A stretch of 32,571 nt of DNA, from NCBI GenBank assembly GCA_049697115.1, contig JBAVVD010000027.1:1-32571 (forward strand), given 5' to 3'. Under the pieces are notes generated by a model, which was given only the letters and a program-made list of their open reading frames with translations, did not search any database and had not been told where the DNA came from. The stretch is from JBAVVD01 sp049697115. GTDB taxonomy: Bacteria > Acidobacteriota > Aminicenantia > Aminicenantales > UBA4085. This document shows, in pieces, positions 24,758 through 32,332 of the stretch (position 1 is its first letter; each line of letters starts with the position of its first letter). A program made the translations under genes and the position numbers.

Positions 24758-26112
24758 TTTTTTCTCTGGGCCACGTGAATGGCATTCAACGGACAGGCAT
24801 CCGCACAGATCCCGCAGGCATTGCAGGCGCGGTTTTCAGCCCGGAGCCGCCAGTCTTTACTGCGGCTGAATACTCTATTTGGACAGAGGGAAAGACAGAG
24901 GCCGCAGTGAATGCACCGCGCGGCGTCCCAAGCAAGGCATCCGTTGTCCCCGACAGGAGGAGTTTTTTCAGGCGCCTGCCCGAACGGAATCGGTTTGACC
25001 TCCAGAGGATTTACGGTCGCCTCGGTGGAAAGCCTTTCTACGGGCGCGGAAAGCTTGAACTCTCCCTTTTCAATCCATTTTTTTAATATCCCGGCGATTT
25101 TTCTGGCCATTAAATAACTGGAAAGCGGAGAGGCCGGAACCCGTCGGCCGTCCATGTCTATGGAGCCCGACTTCAACTCCGTATAGCTGACTTTCTTCAG
25201 GACGGGTCTGTTCCTCGAGGGAACTCCGTAATCCAGAATGTTGGTGAAAATCTCCCGGTCGCTGATTCCGGTAAACCTGGCAATTTCCGGATTAAGCACA
25301 GGGATGGGCACTCCGAGCCCGATGTAGAGGCTGCAGCCGTAACCTTTGAAAGTGGCGGCACGGATAAACTCGGCGGACATTTTTTTCAGGTCGCCCTGAA
25401 CCATTAATGTCCCGAACAGGCTCTGGGGACTGTGCTGGGTGCCGCTCCCCGTAATATACCCCTGAGCTCCTCCTATGAAAATTCTCGACCCGAGGCCCAG
25501 TGTCCGGTAGTGCGGGTCATTCATCAGGGGGGAAAGTTCTCCGGCGCCGGAAAAAGTCACGTTCCCGAAACGGGGAAGGAGCTTTCCCATATATGTATAC
25601 AGAGTTTTTCCGCTCGAGTTGGCAGCGGCGTTGTATCTCTGGTATCCATTGCGGGGATTGCTCATGAGGGCAAAGTTCAACTCTTTCAGCGTGACAGATG
25701 TGATAATTTTCTTCCGCGGATAGCAGTCCGTGCCATAGGAGACAGCCCTTAAAACAACGGGCTTCCCTTTGAGTAAATCTTCGATCACATGGGATCCTCC
25801 GTACTGGATTCCCTGCCCACGGGAAGGCTGGGTCGCTCCGAGGTACGCATCAACGGCCGCCACTCCTGTATAGGCCTCCACATCGTTGAGCCAGACTCTG
25901 GCCATCCTGATGGGCGGTTCGGAATGTCCGAAATTCATCCAGACACCCGAAGAACACATGGCCCCGAAAGTTCCGGTCGTGACTACGTCCACCTCCTCGG
26001 CCGCCTTCTCGGGACCGAGCGCCTGGACGATCTTGGTCATCTCATCGGCCCGGACCACTTTAACCGTTCCTTTATCGATTTTTTTATTGATACTCGCAAT
26101 CGTTTTCGACAT
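24754..26112 (-). CDS. COG1900/DUF39 homocysteine synthesis protein, ferredoxin fusion
   Basis: The 452-residue protein is the predicted sulfurtransferase that converts aspartate semialdehyde plus sulfide to homocysteine. The DUF39 domain (about 1-370) includes GTFGAMCSSGVWMNFGHSEP with Cys53 and SYGTDCYPRKK with Cys130, the pair expected to carry persulfide/sulfide chemistry as in Methanosarcina MA1821. The C-terminus carries two [4Fe-4S] motifs: Cys400-x2-403-x2-406-x3-410 and Cys430-x2-433-x2-436-x3-440. In methanogens the ferredoxin is on a separate NIL-domain protein; here it is fused and neither NIL nor CBS domain is visible. AAAGGAG lies 7 nt before the ATG. It is the first gene of the operon, behind a ~210-nt structured leader. 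Confidence 0.9.
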   Translation of the reverse strand: MSKTIASINKKIDKGTVKVVRADEMTKIVQALGPEKAAEEVDVVTTGTFGAMCSSGVWMNFGHSEPPIRMARVWLNDVEAYTGVAAVDAYLGATQPSRGQGIQYGGSHVIEDLLKGKPVVLRAVSYGTDCYPRKKIITSVTLKELNFALMSNPRNGYQRYNAAANSSGKTLYTYMGKLLPRFGNVTFSGAGELSPLMNDPHYRTLGLGSRIFIGGAQGYITGSGTQHSPQSLFGTLMVQGDLKKMSAEFIRAATFKGYGCSLYIGLGVPIPVLNPEIARFTGISDREIFTNILDYGVPSRNRPVLKKVSYTELKSGSIDMDGRRVPASPLSSYLMARKIAGILKKWIEKGEFKLSAPVERLSTEATVNPLEVKPIPFGQAPEKTPPVGDNGCLAWDAARCIHCGLCLSLCPNRVFSRSKDWRLRAENRACNACGICADACPLNAIHVAQRKK

Positions 26113-26173
26113 GTCTGAACTCCTTTAAAGAAAATGAGCAGAAAAATAGGTGGATTGTCTTGTGCGGAATTTT

Positions 26174-26324
26174 CCCGAATACTGACCTTCGCTCAGGAAG
26201 GCACGTATTCGGGCTTCACATTATCATGCATTCGGAGAAATGCATGAGGAGGGATGAGAATAGAGAGGCAGGACGAAACCTTTTGGTTTTTCTCAGCCAA
26301 AGCCTGTCAATTCTCATTGTCGTT
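26174..26324 (-). ncRNA. Structured 5' leader, candidate cis-regulatory RNA
   Basis: Between the predicted transcription start (~26324) and the COG1900 gene the RNA can form three hairpins in a row. The first is closed by a perfect 8-bp helix (26317-26310 with 26261-26254) and contains inner helices such as CAGG/CCTG or the competing AGGC/GCCT, then CTTTGG with CCAAAAG. The second is a perfect 9-bp stem with a 6-nt loop (26247-26239 with 26232-26224). The third is a 9-bp stem (26213-26205 with 26182-26174) topped by a 5-bp stem (26201-26197 with 26190-26186). None has a U-run, so they are not ordinary terminators. I do not recognise a SAM, SAH, cobalamin, TPP or T-box pattern. Confidence 0.5.
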
Positions 26325-26330
26325 TTCAAT

Positions 26331-26359
26331 CTTATATCAAAAATTAAAACCGGTGTCAA
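26331..26359 (-). promoter_or_regulatory. Near-consensus promoter of the homocysteine operon
   Basis: On the minus strand a perfect TTGACA (26359-26354), a 17-bp spacer and TATAAG (26336-26331) preceded by TGA form a strong sigma70 promoter with extended -10. It lies just past the stop codon of the diguanylate cyclase gene (26375). Transcription would start near 26324, 7 nt before the first leader helix. Confidence 0.65.
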
Positions 26360-26374
26360 ACATTATCCACATTT

Positions 26375-28231
26375 TCAGCTGCCGCTGACCACGACACGGC
26401 AGCGGCCTTCTTTCTTGGCGCGCAGCAAAGCCGTGTCTGCGGCTTTGAGGAGTGCGGCCGCCGACTGTCCATGCTCCGGAAAAATAGAAACGCCGAAGGA
26501 AAGAGTAATCGGCCCCAGATTGACATTGGAGTACTGGATATTGAGTTTCTGGACCTCTTTCAAAAGAAACTCTGCCCTCTCTCTGGCCGCAGGAAGAGAC
26601 GCTCCAGGCAGAATCAGGGTAAATTCTTCTCCCCCATAGCGGCAGGCCACATCCTCCCGGCGCACATTTCCCTGTAAAAATTGACCCAGAGTCTTGAGCA
26701 TGATATCGCCGGCATCGTGGCCGAAAGTCTCGTTAAATTGCTTGAATAAGTCAATGTCCAGCATGATGACGCCCAGAGACGCGCCGCTGCGGAGAGACCT
26801 GTAAATTTCCTTTTCAAGCGTTTCTTCCATGAATCGGCGGTTGAAAAGACCCGTGAGCGGGTCATGGATGGACTGCTGCCGCAGAGTCTCCCGCAGCCTC
26901 AGATCAGCCAGTGCCATGGCAACGCGCTCAGCAAAAGTCAAAGCCAATTGCTCGAGGATCCGGCAGGCCTCCTGTTTCTCTTTTTCATCAAGGCTCTGTC
27001 TTCCAGTTTCAGTCGACATGGGACATCTGAGATGAAACAGCCCCATGGTCTCCCCATGGGCCGACAAAGGAATACACAGGTAGGATTGAAAAGGTCTGTT
27101 TCCAGTATAGGCATGAGGACAGATCTGCTCGAATTCCTGGCTGTGAACGGAGTGTATCTTTCCCCTGCGCAGCGCCCAACAATCATCCGGTTCCAGGAAA
27201 ATATTGCCGGGGAGAGCCTCACCCCAAGACATTACGGCCTCAAGAAGCTCTTTTATGTTTTTATGGACATAGAGAATACCGGAATTATTGGGAAACATCT
27301 TTTTTGCATACTGAGAACTGAGTCCGAATATCTCCTCTTCCGTGGTGCAGGTTTGAATAGAATCGCCGAGTTCACTGAGCAGGGCCATATCGCGGTGGCG
27401 CTGCTCAAGCTGCTGGACGGTCAGGCGGAGCTTTTCGTAAGCCTCCTGGAGGGCTTCCTCAGTCCGCTTATGGCCGGCCACCTCATTCTGGAGCTCTCTC
27501 GTCCGCTCCTCCACCCTTTTCTCCAGAGAAAGCTTGGCGTTTTCCAACTGGCTGTAGCTGCTCTGCAGATGATCGACCATGACATTGAAGGATCTGGCCA
27601 GTTGACCCGCTTCATCACGGGTTGAGACATCCGTCCGCCGCGATAAATCCCCGTCGGCGATCTGCCGGGTTGTCCTGGTCATCCGGCGCAGGGGCCTGGT
27701 GATCAGCGTGCTCAGGACAAAAATGACAATCGTGCCGATACAAAAAATAAAAATACTGATCAGCCAGATTTCCTTCCGGAGTTCATTCATCTCTTGCTGG
27801 ATATCTTTGAGCGAAAGGCCGATATGAAGTTCTCCGAGCTTACGCTCCCTATAGAGAATCGGGGCCTTGGCCCTGAAAATCGTGCCGTCCGGAGATATGC
27901 TGTTATTCTCAGTCCGCTTATAATTTTCTCTGTCGGCTCGCTCCTCATTAAAACTGGAAACGGTTTTCCCGGCCGGATCGAGGACGACAATATAGACGAG
28001 GTCTTTGTTCTGCCTGGCGCTGAGAAAAACCTCATTGATTGTGTCGATATCATTAAAAAAAAGGGCGGGACTCAGACTGAAGGATGTCATTTCCGTGATA
28101 CTCTTGGCCCTGAGCGCCAGATTATCCAATGTCTGCTTTTTAAACCTGGTAGGCGCGAATATAAAAATGAGAAGACAGATCACTCCGAGCAGCGGAGTCA
28201 AAACAATGAAAAATTTGGTCCGGATTCTCAT
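26375..28231 (-). CDS. Membrane diguanylate cyclase, HAMP-GAF-GGDEF
   Basis: The 618-residue inner-membrane protein makes cyclic di-GMP from two GTP. Layout: transmembrane segment 8-27, periplasmic sensor ~30-153, transmembrane segment ~155-177, HAMP ~178-230, coiled coil ~225-290, GAF-like domain ~295-440, GGDEF domain ~455-612. The active site GGEEF is at 533-537, preceded by RYGG. An RxxD product-inhibition site (Arg524 to Asp527) lies exactly five residues before it, so feedback inhibition is likely intact. A YfiR-like periplasmic protein gene ends 16 bp upstream, giving the YfiR-YfiN arrangement, though YfiN lacks the GAF domain. The sensor domain resembles the short CHASE8-type domain in size. 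Confidence 0.92.
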   Translation of the reverse strand: MRIRTKFFIVLTPLLGVICLLIFIFAPTRFKKQTLDNLALRAKSITEMTSFSLSPALFFNDIDTINEVFLSARQNKDLVYIVVLDPAGKTVSSFNEERADRENYKRTENNSISPDGTIFRAKAPILYRERKLGELHIGLSLKDIQQEMNELRKEIWLISIFIFCIGTIVIFVLSTLITRPLRRMTRTTRQIADGDLSRRTDVSTRDEAGQLARSFNVMVDHLQSSYSQLENAKLSLEKRVEERTRELQNEVAGHKRTEEALQEAYEKLRLTVQQLEQRHRDMALLSELGDSIQTCTTEEEIFGLSSQYAKKMFPNNSGILYVHKNIKELLEAVMSWGEALPGNIFLEPDDCWALRRGKIHSVHSQEFEQICPHAYTGNRPFQSYLCIPLSAHGETMGLFHLRCPMSTETGRQSLDEKEKQEACRILEQLALTFAERVAMALADLRLRETLRQQSIHDPLTGLFNRRFMEETLEKEIYRSLRSGASLGVIMLDIDLFKQFNETFGHDAGDIMLKTLGQFLQGNVRREDVACRYGGEEFTLILPGASLPAARERAEFLLKEVQKLNIQYSNVNLGPITLSFGVSIFPEHGQSAAALLKAADTALLRAKKEGRCRVVVSGS

Positions 28232-28246
28232 CGGATTTATCCCACT

Positions 28247-28843
28247 TCAATCCAACCTGCCAAAAATTTTTGCCAGATGAAGCAGTCTCGAGCTGAAGTT
28301 AAAGCCCTGATCCCTGGCGGCGGACAGATTGATAAGAATTTCAGATTTCTCCCCCATTTTTCGGAATCCAACGGCCACGCCGTTCTCAACGAAAGCGGCT
28401 GTGCCGGTGACCGTGGGGATTCGCTTTGCCCGGCAGACACTGAGGATGGCCTTCAGATCATCTGAAGACAGAGGAGTGATATAGAGGAGATTGACCTTAT
28501 TTTGTTCCACAGACTGAGCAAAGCTATTTTTATCTCGCATTTCAACAACCGTATAGCGAATGGGGATCCCGTCGATCTGCCGCGGAAAAGCGGCCTCCAT
28601 GGCCTTGACCAGCTCATCCTTAGCTTCACTGGATGCCTCCCAGGTTCCCCTGTAGACAATACCCAGCATTATCTCATTCTCCCCTCTGATTTTAAGATTG
28701 CGGTCAAAAGTCAATATCTTCAACATGAGCTGATACTGGATGGAAACGGGCAAATAGCTCCCCTGGGCAATACCCAATCCGGTCAAGAGGACAACCGCGA
28801 GAATTCGCTTCATCCCGACTGAAACGGACTTTTTTAAAGCCAA
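28247..28843 (-). CDS. YfiR-like periplasmic protein (DUF4154)
   Basis: After a signal peptide the protein has the YfiR/DUF4154 pattern: a short helix, the strand-loop EIMLGIVYRGTWEAS, the VVEMRDKNSFAQS segment, VNLLYITPLSSDDLKAIL and the closing VGFRKMGEKSEILINLSAAR followed by LLHLAKIF. In Pseudomonas YfiR binds and represses the diguanylate cyclase YfiN in the periplasm. The cyclase gene follows after 16 bp, so the same role is inferred. The start is uncertain: a TTG at 28843 has GAGG 5 nt upstream and adds a Lys-Lys start to the signal peptide, while the ATG at 28813 has no ribosome binding site. The open frame continues into the tRNA gene upstream, which cannot be coding. Confidence 0.75.
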   Translation of the reverse strand: MALKKSVSVGMKRILAVVLLTGLGIAQGSYLPVSIQYQLMLKILTFDRNLKIRGENEIMLGIVYRGTWEASSEAKDELVKAMEAAFPRQIDGIPIRYTVVEMRDKNSFAQSVEQNKVNLLYITPLSSDDLKAILSVCRAKRIPTVTGTAAFVENGVAVGFRKMGEKSEILINLSAARDQGFNFSSRLLHLAKIFGRLD

Positions 28844-28888
28844 TACTCCCTCTTTTGAATGTCGAATAATTCTCTTTGAGAATTCAAT

Positions 28889-28984
<96 letters not shown>

Positions 28985-29006
28985 GCCTGCCGTTAAAACT
29001 TGTGTT

Positions 29007-29015
29007 ATTCTATCA
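29007..29015 (-). promoter_or_regulatory. Extended -10 element upstream of tRNA-Ser(GCU)
   Basis: TGA-TAGAAT on the minus strand lies 22 bp before the mature tRNA 5' end, a normal distance for a short precursor leader. No good -35 is visible at 17 bp, which an extended -10 can compensate for. Confidence 0.35.
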
Positions 29016-29054
29016 GAAATCCTTTTTTCCGGAAAGGCTTTCTCAGCCGGCCGT

Positions 29055-29813
29055 CTATATGACAATCAATTTTTTGCCGTCGTAGGGAATGATCTTCATC
29101 GGGATCTCATAGACCTCTTCGAGCAGTTCCTCTGCCAGGATATCCGCGGCCCTCCCGGAGGCAAACACTCCTCCGTTCTTCATGAACACCATCATATCGG
29201 AATACCGGACGGCCATATCGAGATTGTGAAGAGTGATGAGGACGGTCTTTTTTTTCTCCGCGGCCAGCCTCCTGGAGAGTTCCAGGATCTCGATCTCGTG
29301 CTTCGGGTCAAGAAAGGAAGTCGGTTCATCCAGGAGAAGGATATCCGAATTCTGAGCCAATGCCCGAGCGATCAGGACGAGTCTCCGCTCCCCGCTGCTG
29401 AGCTCGAAATAAGGACGGGAAGAAAAGTGACAGAGGCCGACGAAAGCGAGCGCTTCCTCGGCGACCCTGACATCCGTCCTTGAGGGGGACGACAAAGGAA
29501 AATGATAGGCCGCCCTCCCCATGAGGACAAAATCCAGAACTCGGTAATTAAAGACAGAGCCGTGTTCCTGGGGAACGTAGGCCAGATGCCGGGCTCTCTC
29601 CACTCCCCTCAATTCGGTCAGGTCTCTCCCATCAATAAAGAGCGATCCTTTTTTGACCGGAAGGACGGCGCTAATGCATTTGAGGAGAGTTGTCTTTCCG
29701 GCGCCATTGGGCCCGACAATTGAAGTCATTCTGGCGCTTTCCAGAAAAAGCTTCGGGACATCCAGGGTGAAATTACTGTAACGGAAAGTCAGCTTCCGAA
29801 TTTCGATGCTCAC
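29055..29813 (-). CDS. ABC transporter ATP-binding protein, FecE/BtuD type
   Basis: The 252-residue ATPase powers import by the adjacent FecCD-type permease. Walker A is GPNGAGKTT at 34-42. The signature is LSSGERRLVLIARAL, Walker B is ILLLDEPTSFLD, and the switch His is in TLHNLD. Sequence and pairing place it with ATPases for ferric siderophore, heme or cobalamin uptake; which one cannot be said. It starts with a GTG overlapping the permease stop by 4 bp (GTGA), with AGAGGA upstream. No substrate-binding protein or TonB receptor gene lies in the window. Confidence 0.92.
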   Translation of the reverse strand: MSIEIRKLTFRYSNFTLDVPKLFLESARMTSIVGPNGAGKTTLLKCISAVLPVKKGSLFIDGRDLTELRGVERARHLAYVPQEHGSVFNYRVLDFVLMGRAAYHFPLSSPSRTDVRVAEEALAFVGLCHFSSRPYFELSSGERRLVLIARALAQNSDILLLDEPTSFLDPKHEIEILELSRRLAAEKKKTVLITLHNLDMAVRYSDMMVFMKNGGVFASGRAADILAEELLEEVYEIPMKIIPYDGKKLIVI

Positions 29814-30820
29814 AGCCAGGTCCTCTTGGATTTTTTCAAAAGAACAATAAAAAAAGGAATCCCGATAAGGCTTGTAAAAATTCCCACAGGGATCTCATAG
29901 GAAGCAATGGCCCGTGTGATGTCATCGGCCAGAATCAAAAGGCTCGCCCCCACAGCGGCAGATAGAGGAATGACTCTTCTGTTGTCCACGCCGACCATCA
30001 TCCTCACTAGGTGAGGCACGATCAGGCCAATCCAGCCGATGATCCCGGCCACGGCTGTGGCTGCAGAAGTCGTCAGTGCGGCCACCAGAATAATGAGCAT
30101 CTTTTCCACCCGGACGTTGATGCCGATGGACTGGGCCTCTTCATCGCTCAAGGAAAGGACATTCATTCTCCATCTGAGGAGTATCAAAAGCGTCACGCCG
30201 AATGCCATTATGGGAAGAGAAACGGCCAGGTCTTTCCACGTGGCCAGGGCCAGATTTCCCATCAGCCAGTAGAACAACGCCTGGAGGGAATAGGGGCTGG
30301 CGAAAAATTCCACCAGCGCCAGCAGGGCCGAAAAAAAAGCCGAAACAATCACTCCCGTAAGAAGAAGAGAAATCAGGGGGGATTCGGAGTTTCGGGCGAC
30401 GAAAAGAACGATAAAAACGGCGACCAGCGCACAGAAAAAGGCTGCGGCCTGGGTGGGAATGCCTCTTCTCAGGAAGACAAGAGAAATGGAAGCGCCGAAG
30501 GCCGCGCCCGAGGAAATGCCCAGGATGTATTCATTGACGAGGGGATTCTTGAAAAGAGCCTGGAGGGAGGCTCCGGAAACGGACAGCGACGCGCCGATGG
30601 CCAGGGCCAGCAGGAGCCGAGGAAACCGGATGCCAAACACAATATCGCTGTATACAGGGAGCAGGCCGTGCTTGAGCGAGGGAAAAAGAGGAGAAAGGAG
30701 CGTTTTCATCAATTCCTTGAAGGGGATGGGATAAGAACCGATGTTGAATGAGAAGAAAAAAACGACCAACGGAAGCAGAAAGAGAACCAGATAAAGGAAT
30801 TTTACCCTCTTATTCATCAC
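29810..30820 (-). CDS. FecCD-family ABC transporter permease
   Basis: The 336-residue permease has about nine to ten membrane segments and the FecCD signatures FGIRFPRLLLALAIGASLSV, ALFKNPLVNEYILGISSGAA and GIIGWIGLIVPHLVRMMVG, the last being the coupling region that contacts the ATPase. It imports an iron chelate, heme or cobalamin in this family. The start is a GTG at 30820 or the ATG immediately after it; the ribosome binding site is weak. It forms a two-gene unit with the ATPase, bounded by the two tRNA-Ser genes. A solute-binding protein must be supplied from elsewhere. Confidence 0.92.
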   Translation of the reverse strand: MMNKRVKFLYLVLFLLPLVVFFFSFNIGSYPIPFKELMKTLLSPLFPSLKHGLLPVYSDIVFGIRFPRLLLALAIGASLSVSGASLQALFKNPLVNEYILGISSGAAFGASISLVFLRRGIPTQAAAFFCALVAVFIVLFVARNSESPLISLLLTGVIVSAFFSALLALVEFFASPYSLQALFYWLMGNLALATWKDLAVSLPIMAFGVTLLILLRWRMNVLSLSDEEAQSIGINVRVEKMLIILVAALTTSAATAVAGIIGWIGLIVPHLVRMMVGVDNRRVIPLSAAVGASLLILADDITRAIASYEIPVGIFTSLIGIPFFIVLLKKSKRTWL

Positions 30821-30851
30821 TCAATTCGCGGCAATTCCACATATGACAGAG

Positions 30852-30941
30852 TGGCGGAGGGAGAGGGATTCGAACACCCGTTCCAGAAAACTGGAAAGCG
30901 GTTTTCAAGACCGCCGCCTTAAACCACTCGGCCATCCCTCC
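30852..30941 (-). tRNA. tRNA-Ser (anticodon UGA)
   Basis: The 90-nt gene includes an encoded CCA. The acceptor stem is GGAGGGA with TCCCTCC, discriminator G. The anticodon arm GCGGT-CTTGAAA-ACCGC gives UGA, reading UCN codons. A class II variable arm (TTTCCAGTTTTCTGGAA) and a TTCGAATC T-loop are present. It lies between serS and the FecCD permease gene on the same strand. Confidence 0.95.
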
Positions 30942-30954
30942 GTAGGAGTCATTT

Positions 30955-30983
30955 ATTTTACATGCAGAATCCCTGAGCTGCAA
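30955..30983 (-). promoter_or_regulatory. Promoter of tRNA-Ser(UGA)
   Basis: On the minus strand TTGCAG (30983-30978), a 17-bp spacer and TAAAAT (30960-30955) lie just upstream of the tRNA 5' end at 30941. It would drive the tRNA and perhaps the permease genes downstream. Confidence 0.5.
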
Positions 30984-31041
30984 GTCTGACGATTTTTCCC
31001 GGATCTGCCGACCGGAAATAAAGATAGGATGCGGACGTTCT

Positions 31042-32316
31042 CTAATTCTGAATTCTGTCCAGTCCGTCCATATAGGGGCGCAGCGCCTCCGGAACGACGA
31101 CCGTCCCGTCTTTCTGCTGGAAATTCTCCAGGATGGCGCTGACCGTCCGCCCTACGGCCACGCCGGATCCATTCAGAGTATGAACGAACTCCGGTTTCCC
31201 TTTCGGCCCTCTGCGAAAGCGAATTCCGGCTCTCCGCGCCTGGAAATCGCCGCAGTTTGAGCACGAAGAAATCTCCAGGTAGCCGTTGCGCGAAGGCATC
31301 CACACTTCCAGATCATAGGTCTTGGCGCTGGCAAATGCCAGGTCGGCCGTGCAGAGGGCAGCGACACGATACGGGAGATCCAGTCTCTTCAATACTTCTT
31401 CGGCATCCAGGGTCATCTTTTCCAGCTCAATGAAAGATCCTTCGGGCAGGGAGAATGTCATCATTTCCACTTTATTGAACTGGTGCTGGCGGATAAGCCC
31501 CCGGATATCTTTCCCGTAGGAGCCGGCTTCGCTTCTGAAGCAGGGCGTGTAGGCCACCAACCGCCGCGGAAGAAAGGTAGCTTCAAGAATCTCTTCACGG
31601 TAGAGGTTAGTCAGCGGGACCTCGGCTGTGGGAATCATGTACCAGTTGTATCCTTCGAGCTTGAAAAGGTCTTCGGCAAATTTAGGAAGATTTCCCGTCC
31701 CTGTCAGACTTTCCTCATTGGCGATAAATGGGGGGATGACTTCCTCATATCCCCTTTCCCTGGTATGAATGTCCAGCATGAAATTGATCAGGGCCCTCTC
31801 CATTCTGGCCCCTGCTCCGATATAGACGACAAACCTTGAACCGGCAATCTTGGCCGCCCGTTCAAAATCCAGGATTCCAAGGTTCTTGCCAATATCCCAA
31901 TGGGGATGAGGGGAAAATGAAAATTTCGGTTTTTTTCCGAATTGTCGGACTTCCACATTGTCCGCCGAGCTCCGCCCTTCGGGAACGGAATCATGAGGAA
32001 GATTGGGAATGCCCAAGAGGATTCCCTTCAGTTTCTCCTCAATCTGCCTGAGATCCTCTTCGAGACCCTTGATTCGTTCGCCGACCTCTTTCATCTCGGC
32101 CATCAAAGCGGAGGCGTCTTTCTTATCCCTCTTGTACCGGCCGATAACGTCAGAGGCTTTGTTCCTCTGGAAACGCAGGCCCTCCACTTTTATTAAAAGC
32201 TCTTTTTTTTCTTCCGATATCCGGACAAACTCATCCAGGTCAATATTTTGACCGCGCGCAGCCATCTTATGAATAACAATCTCTCTGTGATCAAGAACAT
32301 ATTTTGTGTCTAACAT
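31042..32316 (-). CDS. serS: Seryl-tRNA synthetase
   Basis: This enzyme charges tRNA-Ser with serine. The 424-residue protein has the N-terminal coiled-coil arm (about 30-105) that recognises the long variable arm. The class II catalytic core shows motif 2 (FRSEAGSYGKDIRGLIRQHQ then F-KVEMM) and motif 3 (GVAVGRTVSAILEN), plus EISSCSNCGDFQARR. The ATG at 32316 gives the normal family start (MLDTKYVLDHREIV); an in-frame ATG 18 codons upstream lies upstream of the promoter and is rejected. There is no Shine-Dalgarno sequence; a TGC-TATAAT promoter ends 7 bp before the ATG, so the mRNA is probably leaderless. Two tRNA-Ser genes lie just downstream. Confidence 0.96.
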   Translation of the reverse strand: MLDTKYVLDHREIVIHKMAARGQNIDLDEFVRISEEKKELLIKVEGLRFQRNKASDVIGRYKRDKKDASALMAEMKEVGERIKGLEEDLRQIEEKLKGILLGIPNLPHDSVPEGRSSADNVEVRQFGKKPKFSFSPHPHWDIGKNLGILDFERAAKIAGSRFVVYIGAGARMERALINFMLDIHTRERGYEEVIPPFIANEESLTGTGNLPKFAEDLFKLEGYNWYMIPTAEVPLTNLYREEILEATFLPRRLVAYTPCFRSEAGSYGKDIRGLIRQHQFNKVEMMTFSLPEGSFIELEKMTLDAEEVLKRLDLPYRVAALCTADLAFASAKTYDLEVWMPSRNGYLEISSCSNCGDFQARRAGIRFRRGPKGKPEFVHTLNGSGVAVGRTVSAILENFQQKDGTVVVPEALRPYMDGLDRIQN

Positions 32317-32323
32317 TGGGTCG

Positions 32324-32332
32324 ATTATAGCA
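32324..32332 (-). promoter_or_regulatory. Extended -10 promoter giving leaderless serS mRNA
   Basis: A perfect TATAAT (32329-32324) preceded by TGC forms an extended -10 on the minus strand. Seven bases separate it from the serS ATG, so the start of transcription should coincide with the start codon. A TTGTCG lies 15 bp upstream as a possible -35. Confidence 0.6.

Noticed and set aside
26254..26317. TPP riboswitch, because GGCTGAGA occurs in the first leader hairpin
   Set aside because: The ACCTGATC and CCAGCGTAGGGA parts needed for a THI box are absent and the surrounding helices do not match.
26113..26324. SAM-I riboswitch or Met T-box leader
   Set aside because: There is no GATGAAGCCCGGCAACC-like core and no T-box antiterminator sequence, although the downstream pathway would suit either.
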